From the NCBI GenBank assembly GCA_964469165.1, contig CAYXXZ010000002.1, positions 1 to 64,000 on the forward strand: 64,000 nt of DNA, given 5' to 3'. Of this stretch, positions 1 through 8,584 are shown piece after piece. The position numbers and the translations under genes are program-made. The notes beneath the pieces are model-generated. The model saw only the letters and a list, made by a program, of their open reading frames with translations, did no database searches and had not been told where the DNA came from. Within the stretch, counting starts at the first letter, position 1, and each line of letters opens with the position of its first letter. This stretch comes from CAYXXZ01 sp964469165. GTDB lineage: Bacteria > Pseudomonadota > Gammaproteobacteria > Pseudomonadales > Porticoccaceae.

Positions 1-1
1 C

Positions 2-589
2 TTCTTCCAGCAGTACGGCGGCGATATCCGCCTGACCACCAACCAGAACCTGCAATTGATCAACATCGGCGATTTCGAACGCGAACAGATTGCCTGGCGC
101 CTGGCGGATCTCGACCTCGACTGGCGTCTCGACCCGGACAGCCAGGCCGCGCACACCCTCAGTTGCGTGGCACTGCCCACCTGCGGGCTGGCGATGGCGG
201 AAGCCGAGCGCTACACGCCGCGCCTGCTCGATCTGTTCGAGACCATCAAGTATCGCCACGGCATCGAATCCATCCCCATCACGCTGCGCATCACCGGCTG
301 CCCCAATGGCTGCGCCCGCCCCTATCTGGCGGAGATCGCCCTCACCGGCCGCGCGCCGGGGATCTACAACCTTTACCTGGGTGGCGCCTATCACGGCGAC
401 CGCCTGGCCCGGCTCTACGCCAGCAATCTCGACGAGGACGCCATCATGGCCACACTCGACACCTTGCTGGAACGCTTTGCCCGCCAGCGCAAGACCCACG
501 AGCATTTCGGTGACTTCCTGCTGCGCAAGCATCTGCTGGACAACCCCGAGACACCCCTCACCATCGCCCGAGGAGACACACATGTCTGA
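2..589 (+). CDS. cysI: Sulfite reductase hemoprotein (CysI type), C-terminal part
   Basis: The reading frame is open from base 2, so the gene enters from the left and only about 195 C-terminal residues are present. It carries the four cysteines that bind the 4Fe-4S cluster and bridge to siroheme: CVALPTC (Cys codons at 164 and 182) and CPNGC (299 and 311), with the AMAEAER context typical of assimilatory sulfite reductase beta subunits. The family performs the six-electron reduction of sulfite to sulfide in the cytoplasm. The stop overlaps the next start (ATGTCTGA), so the downstream DsrE gene is probably translationally coupled. Siroheme nitrite reductase is the main alternative, but the motif spacing favours sulfite. 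Confidence 0.9.
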   Translation, partial: FFQQYGGDIRLTTNQNLQLINIGDFEREQIAWRLADLDLDWRLDPDSQAAHTLSCVALPTCGLAMAEAERYTPRLLDLFETIKYRHGIESIPITLRITGCPNGCARPYLAEIALTGRAPGIYNLYLGGAYHGDRLARLYASNLDEDAIMATLDTLLERFARQRKTHEHFGDFLLRKHLLDNPETPLTIARGDTHV

Positions 590-908
590 CTATTTCTTCA
601 TTCAGAGCCAGGACCCCTATACCGAGGCTCGCGTCGGTCACCAGTACCAATTGGCCTGCCAGCTTGCCAGCGCCGGCCACAACGTAACGCTGTTGCTGGT
701 GCAGAACGGCGTCACACCTGCCCGCCTCGACGCCCGCTCCGCACCGTTCGAGGAACTGCTGGCATCGAAAGTTCGCGTCGTGGCCGACGCCTTTTCCATG
801 CAGCAGCGGGAACTGGATGAGGACACCCTCAAGGACGCCGTGCGTATCGGCGATGTCAGCGACGCCATCGACGCCATGCTCGCGGGTCACAAGGTGATCT
901 GGAATTAA
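582..908 (+). CDS. DsrE-family small protein
   Basis: A 108-residue protein beginning MSDYFFIQSQDP, with the alternating strands and helices of the DsrE/DsrF fold (LACQLASAGHNVTLLLVQNGV, then a closing DAIDAMLAGHKVIWN). It has no cysteine in the usual acceptor position, so it may be a structural or binding member rather than a sulfur carrier. It overlaps the sulfite reductase gene by 8 bp, with GAGGAG as ribosome binding site, and is followed by two more members of the same superfamily. Its specific role is unknown. Linkage to sulfite reduction or sulfur relay is inferred from position. Confidence 0.7.
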   Translation: MSDYFFIQSQDPYTEARVGHQYQLACQLASAGHNVTLLLVQNGVTPARLDARSAPFEELLASKVRVVADAFSMQQRELDEDTLKDAVRIGDVSDAIDAMLAGHKVIWN

Positions 909-930
909 TAACGCCTGCCAGCTCACCCGG

Positions 931-998
931 AGGGGCAATTGCGCGAACCGATAAAGCCGGTTTGCGCGAATCGGACAAGCCGATTTCATGAATTGCCC
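931..998. repeat. Extended variant of the GGGGCAATT...AATTGCCC palindrome
   Basis: The outer arms GGGGCAATT and CATGAATTGCCC match the dispersed palindrome found elsewhere in the window. Between them are two imperfect copies of a 23-bp insert, GCGCGAACCGATAAAGCCGG.. at 941 and GCGCGAATCGGACAAGCCGA.. at 964. The copy at 46718-46768 carries one such insert on the opposite strand, and the short copies carry none. It sits in the 136-bp gap before the next gene. Confidence 0.75.
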
Positions 999-1044
999 AC
1001 TAGTTGAATCTCATTAGATCGATGAAGTAACACCAGGAACAATC

Positions 1045-1458
1045 ATGACCGAGACAAAAACCCTGACCTTCGCCTTTATGGATCCACCGTTCGAGAGTGA
1101 ACGCACTGTGACATTTTTCCGGCTTCTCGATGCCACCCTGGACAAGGGCGCCAACGTGCGCGTGTTTGCCTACGAAGGCGCCGTCGCGCTGGCCTTCGCC
1201 CTTCAGCAGACCCACGGCAACTCGGTGCACGGCCGCAACGACGAAGAGGAAGCCCACCCCCTCACCCGCGAGTGGATCGCCGCCCTGCAGCAAAAGGCCG
1301 CGGACAAGAACCTGCGTTTCGAGTGGATCAATTGCGGACTGTGCGTCGACGAGCGCGGCGTCAACGAAGTGATCGACGGCTGCGGCCGCGGCGGTCCGCC
1401 GGACCTGTGGCGCTTCGCCAGCGACGCCTTCAACACTCTCACCATCGGCACGAGGTAA
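1045..1458 (+). CDS. DsrE-family protein with conserved CxxC
   Basis: A 137-residue protein starting MTETKTLTFAFMDPP. Its C-terminal half contains INCGLCVDERG, which places a CxxC pair where DsrE/TusD-type proteins hold their sulfur-accepting cysteine. The fold pattern (FRLLDATLDKGANVRVFAYEGAVALAF) fits the superfamily. These proteins bind or relay persulfide sulfur in the cytoplasm. It is followed after 5 bp by a third DsrE-like gene. Together with the sulfite reductase the group looks like a sulfur-handling operon, but the window does not show a substrate. Confidence 0.7.
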   Translation: MTETKTLTFAFMDPPFESERTVTFFRLLDATLDKGANVRVFAYEGAVALAFALQQTHGNSVHGRNDEEEAHPLTREWIAALQQKAADKNLRFEWINCGLCVDERGVNEVIDGCGRGGPPDLWRFASDAFNTLTIGTR

Positions 1459-1463
1459 TCGCT

Positions 1464-1844
1464 ATGAAAGTTCTGCAGGTGATCGACCAGGCATTTCGCA
1501 CCACTACCGAGGAACAGGACGACACCATCCTGTGGCTGACCCAGTCCATGCGCGGCGCGGGCGGCGACCTGATGGTGTTGCTCAGCGGTCACGGCGTCCA
1601 CTACGCTGTGCTCAACGAGCGCCAGCCGGCACTCGGACTGGGTGCCTGGCAACAGCAACAGCCGTCGGAAATCCCCCGCGACATCAGCAACCTGGTGAAC
1701 AGCGGTGTACCGGTTTTTGTGGTGCGGGACGACCTGGAAGAGCGTGGTCTGGCGCGTCTGCCACTCCGGGAGAAAGTCGAGCCCGTGTCGCGCGATTCGC
1801 TGCCCGACCTGTACGAACAGGCCGACCAGATATGGCACTGGTAG
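1464..1844 (+). CDS. DsrE-family protein
   Basis: A 126-residue protein starting MKVLQVIDQAFRTTTEEQDD from the ATG 5 bp after the preceding stop. An upstream in-frame extension would only overlap that gene. The segment GDLMVLLSGHGVHYAV resembles the central strand and loop of DsrE/DsrH proteins, and SGVPVFVVRDDLEERGL fits the second half of the fold. It has no cysteines, so it cannot itself be a persulfide carrier and may be the partner of the CxxC protein before it. No stronger assignment is possible. Confidence 0.65.
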   Translation: MKVLQVIDQAFRTTTEEQDDTILWLTQSMRGAGGDLMVLLSGHGVHYAVLNERQPALGLGAWQQQQPSEIPRDISNLVNSGVPVFVVRDDLEERGLARLPLREKVEPVSRDSLPDLYEQADQIWHW

Positions 1845-1980
1845 CAAGGGTTTGCTGTGCGACCGGCCCTGCACGATGATCGGCGCAGGGCTCGTACCGC
1901 CGCGCGCAGCAGCGGCATCAGGAGCACGGCGAATACTGGTATCATAGCCCTGAATAACGAGTTACTGATTGAGGTCATTC

Positions 1981-2403
1981 ATGGACATGGTGTCAAACGA
2001 TCAACAGATGCTGGTCGAGGAGTCTCTGAACCTGGTCGCGGAAAAGGATGTCGATCTTACGCCATCGGTTTATCGCCATCTGTTCAGCATGTCGCCCGAT
2101 GCGGCGGACGTGTTTGACGGAATACCGAGCTCGCAACAGGGCCTCATGCTGAGCAAGGTCCTCGAGCTCATCATGTCCTGCGCCCAGGGCGAGGAAAAAA
2201 TTCCCGAATTCCGCGATTACGACATTCCGCTGCACGATGACCTCGGCGTCACGCCGAGTATGTATCGAGCCTATTTCGAAGCGCTCATTCTGGCGCTCAA
2301 GGACGTGCTGGGCGGCGAGTGGTCCGACAGCTATGAAAATGCCTGGCGGCTGCAGTTCAAAAAGCTCATCGCCGAGGTGACCGTCCACTCCGCGTCGGAG
2401 TGA
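1981..2403 (+). CDS. Single-domain bacterial globin-like protein
   Basis: A 140-residue protein read from the ATG at 1981, which has TGAGG about 6 bp upstream; an in-frame TTG at 1969 is less likely. It has globin features: SVYRHLFSMSP, a Phe in ADVFDG at the CD1 position, a candidate proximal histidine at about residue 85 in LHDDLGV (same spacing as the H-x3-GV of bacterial haemoglobins), and a final helix pair EALILALKDVLGGEWSDSYENAW. Family members bind O2, NO or sulfide through haem or act as sensors. Identity is low enough that haem binding should be treated as predicted. It stands alone between the DsrE group and the dehydrogenase. Confidence 0.65.
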   Translation: MDMVSNDQQMLVEESLNLVAEKDVDLTPSVYRHLFSMSPDAADVFDGIPSSQQGLMLSKVLELIMSCAQGEEKIPEFRDYDIPLHDDLGVTPSMYRAYFEALILALKDVLGGEWSDSYENAWRLQFKKLIAEVTVHSASE

Positions 2404-2518
2404 TCCGGCGCGTTGCGCCAAACCGGCGCAGCCACTTCATGAAACCGCCGCTGTGAAGTCCCCCCACAGATACAGGGGTGCTATGCTTGATGTCCATCAA
2501 GATGCCAGAGGTTCGATC

Positions 2519-3736
2519 ATGAAGAAATCCCGCCACTTGCTGACCGCCGCCATAGCCACTGCCCTCCTTTCGGCTTGCGGCAACCCTGCGGACGGCGATG
2601 CCGTCAGCCTCCCGGACGCGCCAACGGCGACCCGGACCGAGCCAGAGAGCGACGCGGCAACGCCCGCCACCGCCGAGAGCGCGTCATTCGCGGTTGCCGA
2701 AGTCAGCAAATTCTCTTCACCCTGGGCCATGAGCTTTCTGCCCGACGGCCGCCTGCTGGTGACCGAAATGGCCGGCACCCTGCACCTCTACGATCCCGCC
2801 AACGATGCCAAAGGTGCGATCAGCGGCGTGCCGGAGGTGACCCATGTGGCGCAGGGCGGCCTTGGCGACGTGGTGCTGCACCCGCAATATGCGAGCAACG
2901 ATCTGGTCTACATCAGCTTCGTGGAACGCGACGACAGCGGTCTCGGCGCCGCCGTGGCGCGGGCCAGGCTGGTACTCGACGATGCCGGCGGCGGCGCCCT
3001 GGAAGACCTCCAGGTCATCTGGCGCCAGACGCCTAAACAAAGTGGTGACGGCCACTTCGGTTACCGCATCGCCTTCGACGCCGAGGGCAAACTGTGGATA
3101 AGCTCCAGCGAGCGCAAGGAGTTCGAGCCCGCCCAGGACATGGCCAGCAACCTCGGCAAGATCCTGCGCCTCAACGACGACGGCACCCCCGCCGCCGACA
3201 ATCCTTTCGCCGATCAGGGCGAGGTAGCCGCACAAGTGTGGACGCTGGGGCACCGCAACATCCTCGGCATGGCCTTCGACGACGCTGGTCGCCTGTGGGC
3301 GCATGAGATGGGTCCGGCGGGCGGCGACGAGCTCAATCTGATCGTCAAGGGCGAGAACTACGGCTATCCGGTGGTTTCCAACGGCAACCACTACGACGGC
3401 ACGCCGATTCCCAACCACGACACCCACCCGGAATTCCGCGCCCCGGTCATCACCTGGACGCCGGTCATTTCCCCGGCGAGCTTCATCATCTACGACGCGG
3501 ACCTGTTCCCGGCATGGAACGGCAGCGGCTTCATCGGCGGCCTGTCATCGATGTCACTGGTCCGGGTGGCGTTCGACGGAGAGACCGCGCGCGAGGCCGA
3601 ACGCTTCGATATGCAACGCCGTATCCGCGAAGTCGAACAGGGCCCCGATGGCGCAATCTGGTTGCTGGAAGACGGTACCCGCGGCGGCGCTGGCTGGCTG
3701 CTGAAACTCACGCCGAGTACCGCAGACGCGGACTGA
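2519..3736 (+). CDS. PQQ-dependent aldose/sorbosone-type sugar dehydrogenase lipoprotein
   Basis: 405 residues from the ATG at 2519, chosen because it begins a lipoprotein signal (MKKSRHLLTAAIATALLSAC, lipobox cysteine at residue 20). The mature part is a six-bladed propeller of the soluble glucose dehydrogenase type. It has PWAMSFLPDGRLLVTE, the catalytic-histidine motif GDGHFGYRIAFD, GHRNILGMAFD and the GGDELN calcium/PQQ loop. The family oxidises aldoses in the periplasm using PQQ. The last nine codons and the stop (3706-3736) are the first part of the tandem repeat that follows, so the gene's 3' end has been amplified. Confidence 0.88.
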   Translation: MKKSRHLLTAAIATALLSACGNPADGDAVSLPDAPTATRTEPESDAATPATAESASFAVAEVSKFSSPWAMSFLPDGRLLVTEMAGTLHLYDPANDAKGAISGVPEVTHVAQGGLGDVVLHPQYASNDLVYISFVERDDSGLGAAVARARLVLDDAGGGALEDLQVIWRQTPKQSGDGHFGYRIAFDAEGKLWISSSERKEFEPAQDMASNLGKILRLNDDGTPAADNPFADQGEVAAQVWTLGHRNILGMAFDDAGRLWAHEMGPAGGDELNLIVKGENYGYPVVSNGNHYDGTPIPNHDTHPEFRAPVITWTPVISPASFIIYDADLFPAWNGSGFIGGLSSMSLVRVAFDGETAREAERFDMQRRIREVEQGPDGAIWLLEDGTRGGAGWLLKLTPSTADAD

Positions 3737-4434
3737 ATCCAGCTGAAAGCTCCAAGTTGAACCCTGGCGGAGCCCGGGTTTTCCTGCGCGTGTAGGGGCA
3801 ATTCATGAATTGCCCCTACGGTATTGCAGTGGCAATCAACAGGCAGGGGCGCAGCAACTCACGTCGAGTACCCCAGACGCGGACTGAATACAGCTGAAAG
3901 CTCCAAGTTGAACTCTGGTAGGGCCCAGTTTTTCCTGCGCGTGTAGGGGCAATTCATGAATTGCCCCTACGGTATGCAGTGACAATCAACAGGCAGGGGC
4001 GCAGCAACTCACGCCGAGTACCGCAGACGCGGACTGAATCCAGCTGAAAGCTCCAAGTTGAACTCTGGTAGAGCCCAGTTTTTCCTGCGCGTGTAGGGGC
4101 AATTCATGAATTGCCCCTACGGTATGCAGTGACAATCAACAGGCAGGGGCGCAGCAACTCACGCCGAGTACCGCAGACGCGGACTGAATCCAGCTGAAAG
4201 CTCCAAGTTGAACTCTGGTAGAGCCCAGTTTTTCCTGCGCGTGTAGGGGCAATTCATGAATTGCCCCTACGGTATTGCAGTGGCAATCAACAGGCAGGGG
4301 CGCAGCAACTCACGCCGAGTACCGCAAACGCGGACTGAATCCAGCTGAAAGCTCCAAGTTGAACCCTGGCGGAGCCCGGGTTTTCCCTGCGTGTGTAGGG
4401 GCAATTCATGAATTGCCCCTACGGTATGACAATC
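3706..4434. repeat. Tandem array: five copies of a 150-bp unit
   Basis: The unit begins ACTCACGCCGAGTACCGCAG and recurs at 3706, 3857, 4007, 4157 and 4308 (periods 151, 150, 150, 151); the fifth copy is cut at about 4434. Each unit contains the palindrome with core GGGGCAATTCATGAATTG, starting at 3792, 3943, 4093, 4243 and 4395, preceded by GCTCCAAGTTGAACYCTGG. Copies 2-4 are nearly identical. Copies 1 and 5 share CCCTGGCGGAGCCCGGG where the middle ones read CTCTGGTAGRGCCCAG. The first unit starts inside the preceding CDS and the last ends 2 bp from the pirin stop. Apart from the array this stretch holds no gene. Confidence 0.93.
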
Positions 4435-4435
4435 A

Positions 4436-5140
4436 TCAGCCCGCGACATCGACCAGCACCAGCTCCGCATTCTCGATCGCCCTCACCCGAATGCTCTCAA
4501 CGTTACTGATTGCTGCGCCATCGCCCGCACCGAGCGCGACACCATCGACGCTCACCTTGCCCCTGGCCGGAACCAGATAGCCGAGGCGGCCCGTTGCGGT
4601 GAAATGGTACTCGGTCTCCTCACCCGCTTTCAGGGTAGCGCCAAGCACTCTTGCGTCGGCGCGGATCGGCAGGGCGTCATCATCCCCGTCGATGCCGCTG
4701 GCGAGCACCACGAAGTGCCCCGAACGCTCGCCCTTGGGAAAGGGCTTGGTGCCCCACGACGGCGCGCCGCCGCGCTGGCTCGGCAAAATCCATACCTGAA
4801 AGATACGGGTAATACCTGGTTCGAGGTTGTATTCGGCATGGCGAATACCGGTACCGGCGCTCATCACCTGAACATCCCCCGCTTCCGTTCGCCCCCGGTT
4901 GCCCAGGCTGTCCTGGTGGGTGATCGCGCCCTCGCGAACGTAGGTGATGATCTCCATGTCGGCGTGGGAATGCGGCGGAAATCCCGATCGGGGCTGGATC
5001 ACATCGTCATTCCAGACCCGCAAGGCGCCCCAGTGGATGCGCTCTGGGTCGTGGTAACCGGCGAAAGAAAAATGATGCCTGGTGTCGAGCCAGCCGTGGC
5101 TACCTCCCCCAAGGGTGCTGAAGGGACGATGTTCGATCAT
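4436..5140 (-). CDS. Pirin-family bicupin protein
   Basis: 234 residues starting MIEHRPFSTLGGGSHGWLDT. The N-terminal cupin contains FPPHSHADMEIITYV with two metal-binding histidines, followed by GIRHAEYN, the third histidine with its downstream glutamate. The second cupin is the usual degenerate one. Family members are cytoplasmic iron proteins; bacterial relatives such as YhhW can act as quercetin dioxygenases. Length and the HWGALRVWNDD start are typical. The stop codon lies 2 bp beyond the tandem array. No partner gene is evident. Confidence 0.92.
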   Translation of the reverse strand: MIEHRPFSTLGGGSHGWLDTRHHFSFAGYHDPERIHWGALRVWNDDVIQPRSGFPPHSHADMEIITYVREGAITHQDSLGNRGRTEAGDVQVMSAGTGIRHAEYNLEPGITRIFQVWILPSQRGGAPSWGTKPFPKGERSGHFVVLASGIDGDDDALPIRADARVLGATLKAGEETEYHFTATGRLGYLVPARGKVSVDGVALGAGDGAAISNVESIRVRAIENAELVLVDVAG

Positions 5141-5202
5141 GGCGTGTCCTCCGGTTTGTCTTTTGTGGCCAGCCGATAGCCCTGCGTTGTTTTCCCTTCT
5201 CG

Positions 5203-5292
5203 TGTAGGGGCAATTCTTCTAGCTCGGCGACGCCGATAGCGGCCATGGCGTTTTCCCTGCGCGCGTAGGGGCAATTCATGAATTGCCCCTAC
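5203..5292. repeat. Half and full copies of the GGGGCAATTCATGAATTG palindrome
   Basis: A left half (GTAGGGGCAATTCTTCTAG) lies near 5203 and a complete 28-bp palindrome at 5265-5292. Both are preceded by the TTTTCCCT(G/T)CG(C)GYG flank seen in the tandem array. It lies between the divergently placed ends of pirin (upstream side) and YceI (downstream side), so it could fold in the transcript 3' of the yceI gene. Confidence 0.85.
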
Positions 5293-5327
5293 GGTATCGG
5301 GCAGGGCTGTCAGATCCCACCCACGTC

Positions 5328-5903
5328 TTACTTGCGAATACCCTCAATGGTCAAGCTCAGCTCCACTACCGCGGAGGCCGGGCCCAGGTCCATCGACACA
5401 TCGTAGTCAGCCAGCTTGATGCTGGTGGTTCCCTCGAAACCGGCCCGGTAGCCACCCCAGGGGTCGTCGCCCTCGCCGACGAAGCGCGCGTCGATCACCA
5501 CCGGCCTGGTAACGCCGTTGAACGTAAAGTCGCCGCTCACCCTGAGGGTTTCCTCGCCCGTCGTCTCCACGTGGGTGGAAACAAAACTGGCCTGGGGATG
5601 CTCGGCGACATTGAGGAAGTCGGCGCTGCGCAAATGCTCATCGCGCGCCGCGTGATTGGAGTCGACGCTGGCGGTGTTGATGGTCACCGCGATCTTGCTT
5701 TGTTCCGGCCTGTCTGCATCCCAGGTAAAACTGCCGTCGAAATCATTGAAGCGACCATGCAGCATACTGAACCCCATATGCCCGGTCTTGAAGTTGATGA
5801 AGGCATGCTGGCCTTCCTTGTCGATGACGTAGTCGGCAGCATGAAGCGCACCCGACAAAGCCAGCAAGCCACCCAGCGCGATACCGGAAAAAACATTCTT
5901 CAT
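5328..5903 (-). CDS. yceI: YceI-family periplasmic lipid-binding protein
   Basis: 191 residues from the ATG at 5903, which has AAGGAG 7-8 bp upstream; an in-frame ATG 21 bp earlier lacks this. It has a Sec signal peptide ending ALHA/AD, then [55 protein letters not shown] and FNGVTRPV, the standard YceI landmarks. The family forms a lipocalin-like barrel that holds long polyprenoid chains in the periplasm. It is transcribed alone. A palindromic site at 6112-6138 lies about 210 bp upstream. Confidence 0.93.
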   Translation of the reverse strand: MKNVFSGIALGGLLALSGALHAADYVIDKEGQHAFINFKTGHMGFSMLHGRFNDFDGSFTWDADRPEQSKIAVTINTASVDSNHAARDEHLRSADFLNVAEHPQASFVSTHVETTGEETLRVSGDFTFNGVTRPVVIDARFVGEGDDPWGGYRAGFEGTTSIKLADYDVSMDLGPASAVVELSLTIEGIRK

Positions 5904-6293
5904 GGAAATTGCTCCTTGATTCATTCAATGATACGCGCACGACACCGCGTGCGACGCAATGCATCACGATCGGGAAAGCGCCAAAACAGTAGCGCAAGCC
6001 AGAATTCCAAGAATATTGGTGAATTCTACAGCGATATGAAAACAGCTGTGATCCAAGTGATACAGGGATCATACAGCGTCACGACAAAAGTATAAGGGCA
6101 CAATTCAGATCAGATATATCAAAATTTTTGATGTATCTGTCAGCATGAATTTGCACAGCATTTCGACAGGGAAAACCCCGAGGGAGAGTCGACGTTGCCG
6201 TGTAAGTCGCCACGTCGACGCACTATCCGTGCCTCGCAGTATGGTTGTTGCAGCGCGCAGTTCGCGTGAAACGTGCAACCTGCAACGTGAAAC
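5904..6293. other. 390-bp non-coding region upstream of yceI
   Basis: No gene is seen here. It holds the presumed yceI promoter region, the palindrome at 6112-6138 and, next to the crp/fnr stop, two direct copies of CGTGAAAC (6265 and 6286) separated by GTGCAACCTGCAA. The direct repeat may be part of another dispersed element. Confidence 0.5.
6112..6138. promoter_or_regulatory. AT-rich inverted repeat, possible operator
   Basis: AGATATATCAAAA is followed directly by its near-complement TTTTTGATGTATCT. The arms contain ATCAA and TTGAT, the half-site bases of CRP/FNR-type operators but in outward order. It lies upstream of yceI and downstream of a crp/fnr gene, so it could be an operator, or a terminator of the latter. 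Sequence alone does not decide. Confidence 0.4.
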
Positions 6294-7049
6294 TCAAAAG
6301 CCCCTCGGCGGACAGGGTCTGGGAGCGACAAGCTCGGGCACCAGACGCTCGCTCTCTTTCTTGACAACCTGGTAGCACTCACAGCTGAGTTCTTCGAGCC
6401 TGGCCCGGTCCAGCACCCTGATCCTGCCCCGGTTGTATTCGATGACGCCGGCCTTTCGCAATTTTCCCGCGGCTTCGGTAACGCCCTCGCGGCGCACACC
6501 CAGCATATTGGCAATCAGCTCCTGCGTCATTTTCAGCTCATTTCCGGATACCCGATCCAGTGACAGCAGCAGCCACCGACACAATTGCTGATCAATCGGG
6601 TGGTGGCGATTGCAGACCGCGGTCTGGGCCATCTGTGTGATCATCGCCTGGGTGTAGCGCAGCATGAGCGCCATCAGCTCACCATGGCGATTGAATTCTT
6701 CCTTGATCCTCGGCCCCGGCAAGCGATAGGCTGCACCAGCGGCCTGCACAACGGCTCTGCTTGGTGCCCTGTCGCCACCTATGACCAGAAAAAAACCGAC
6801 GATTCCATCGTTACCCACCACGGCAATTTCGCCCGAGGCGCCATTTTCCATCACATATAACAAAGAGACTATTGAATCGATGGGAAAATAGACATGACGC
6901 AATGTTTCTCCCGGCTCATAGATGACTTTGCCAAGCGGAAGAACGATCAGTTCGAGATATGGCAACAAGCGATTCTGGATATCGGTGGAGAGACTGGCCA
7001 GGAGGCGATTATGAACCTCCCCCTGGCTGGAACGGATGGACTGGATCAT
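6294..7049 (-). CDS. Crp/Fnr-family transcriptional regulator (paralog 1)
   Basis: 251 residues from the ATG at 7049; an in-frame TTG 15 bp upstream has no ribosome site. The N-terminal cyclic-nucleotide-binding-like barrel (PLGKVIYEPGETLRHVYFPIDSIV) lacks the FNR iron-sulfur cysteines. The middle has CNRHHPIDQQLCRWLLLSLDR, and the winged helix has MTQELIANMLGVRREGVTEA. The C-terminal CECYQVV is shared with paralog 2. This subfamily usually does not bind cAMP and its effector is generally unknown. The two paralogs lie 424 bp apart on the same strand and probably arose by duplication. Confidence 0.88.
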   Translation of the reverse strand: MIQSIRSSQGEVHNRLLASLSTDIQNRLLPYLELIVLPLGKVIYEPGETLRHVYFPIDSIVSLLYVMENGASGEIAVVGNDGIVGFFLVIGGDRAPSRAVVQAAGAAYRLPGPRIKEEFNRHGELMALMLRYTQAMITQMAQTAVCNRHHPIDQQLCRWLLLSLDRVSGNELKMTQELIANMLGVRREGVTEAAGKLRKAGVIEYNRGRIRVLDRARLEELSCECYQVVKKESERLVPELVAPRPCPPRGF

Positions 7050-7473
7050 AGACAAGTCTCGCAAAGGAGAACATTTTTATCCTGACCGCACTCTCCATGT
7101 GTTCGGGCCGCCAACATCCTTGGCATGAGCCCTGGGTTGTACAAATAAACAGCCTTGAAACGTCGCAGTAACAAATACTCACAAGCAGGAAGGCTGGACT
7201 ACGAGTTGTCGTGGGGCTCCAACAGTTTGTTAACGACCTTTTAGTGCCGATGCACTATCCATACTCGTGTAGGAGCCTGCCTGCAGGCGACCGTATGCCG
7301 TGCGTCCCGATGGTTGTGTCGCCTGCAGGCAGGCTCCTACAAGACATCGCCAAGCTCTACCTTGAGCGTACGGTTCGCCCTGTCGTACGCAGGCTGTAGT
7401 TTAAATTTCCGACGACCCTGTCATCACACGCCGTTCTCCCGGCATCCTGTTATTGGAATGGCAATACTGCCTT
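7050..7473. other. 424-bp non-coding region between the two crp/fnr genes
   Basis: No gene is seen. It contains the long hairpin repeat at 7268-7341 and, at 7386-7427, one copy of a dispersed module reading GCAGGCTGTAGTTTAAATTT then CCGACGACCCTGT. The same module recurs near 48679, 48786 and, inverted, 53684. Confidence 0.6.
7268..7341. repeat. Inverted repeat, GTAGGAGCCTGCCTGCAGG family, copy 1
   Basis: Arm 1 (7268-7291) TGTAGGAGCCTGCCTGCAGG + CGAC is the perfect reverse complement of arm 2 (7318-7341), with a 26-bp spacer. Each arm also contains the palindrome GCCTGCAGGC. The same structure occurs at 49697-49770 and 56961-57032. Such hairpins are common dispersed intergenic repeats (REP-like) in gammaproteobacteria. 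Confidence 0.88.
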
Positions 7474-8283
7474 TTATCGCCGCGCGTAAGTGTGGGGGTA
7501 CTTGACCTCCAATCCGCCGGAGCAGAGGTGTACTCCTACTCCCGGCACGGGATAGCCGACTTGACGAGATTCGCGCAAAACATGATCGCATTCTGTTGTG
7601 ATGACGGCATAGCACTCGCAGCACCGGGCCTCGATACCGGGCCGGTTCAGCACCTTCACCTTGCCGCGATGGCACTGAATGAGGCCAAGCTGCTTCATCC
7701 TGCCCACCGCTTCGGTGATGCTCTCCCGGCGCACGCCGAGCATGGCCGCGATATGCTCCTGGGTTATCATTAGTTCGTCGCCACGCAGGCGATCAAGCGA
7801 CTGCAGCACCAAGCGGCACAACTGTTGGTCTATGGTGTGGTAACGGTTGCACATGGCGGTCTGCCCGACCTGGATCATCAGGGTCCAGGTGTAGCGCAGC
7901 AATAGTGCCAGCAGGTCTCCGTGACGATCGAATTCATCGGTGAGCCGTTTCGACAAAAGACGGTACATATTTCCGCCCTGCTGCACGACAGCCCTGCTGA
8001 GAGTGGCATGCCCGCCCGTGAATATGGAAACACCCACCATTCCCTCATTGCCCACCATGGAAATTTCCGTGCTTACTCCAACCTCTGTCGTGTTCAACAG
8101 AGCCACTATCGCATCGATGGGGAAATAGGCGTAGCGCAACTTCTCGCCAGCTTCATGGATCGTTTTGCCGCGCGGTACGTATACCAATTCCAGATAGGGG
8201 AGAAGACGCTGGCGCGCGTCATCGGGCAATGCGTTCAACAACAGATTGTGCTCGGATGCAGTCGGCGCAGTCATGGTTATCAC
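7474..8283 (-). CDS. Crp/Fnr-family transcriptional regulator (paralog 2)
   Basis: 269 residues from a GTG at 8283 that has AGGGAGG 5 bp upstream; ATGs at 8310 and 8274 are the alternatives. It aligns throughout with paralog 1: LLPYLELVYVPRGKTIHEAG, AYFPIDAIVALLN, CNRYHTIDQQLCRLVLQSLDR and MITQEHIAAMLGVRRESITEA. It carries a longer C-terminal tail with CCECYAV. The FNR cysteine set is absent. It is transcribed away from the polysaccharide operon that starts 300 bp upstream, so control of that operon is possible but only inferred. Confidence 0.87.
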   Translation of the reverse strand: MITMTAPTASEHNLLLNALPDDARQRLLPYLELVYVPRGKTIHEAGEKLRYAYFPIDAIVALLNTTEVGVSTEISMVGNEGMVGVSIFTGGHATLSRAVVQQGGNMYRLLSKRLTDEFDRHGDLLALLLRYTWTLMIQVGQTAMCNRYHTIDQQLCRLVLQSLDRLRGDELMITQEHIAAMLGVRRESITEAVGRMKQLGLIQCHRGKVKVLNRPGIEARCCECYAVITTECDHVLRESRQVGYPVPGVGVHLCSGGLEVKYPHTYARR

Positions 8284-8584
8284 TGGAGCCTCCCTTCGTT
8301 GTACGTACATGGACGCTCCACATCCGTATCGACGAGAATCATCTTATATCACTCAACTTGATAAAAATTTTATAGTTTAACTAAAGTACCATTGCAAAGC
8401 GGGTTCCGTGCGCTGTCACACATAGTCACACATAAAACGGAGCGCGCCATATGAGTGCGAGCATCCGTTACCGGAGACCTCCCCTTGCGACTTTGTGTCG
8501 ATATGTGCTCTATCACACAGACGACAACCACCTCTGTCCCTTAATGTGCGGCAACCGGAGATAGCAAATCGAACAGGGGCCGAC

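Noticed and set aside
3706..4434. CRISPR-like array
   Set aside because: The unit repeats over its full 150 bp, so there are no unique spacers, and no cas genes are nearby.
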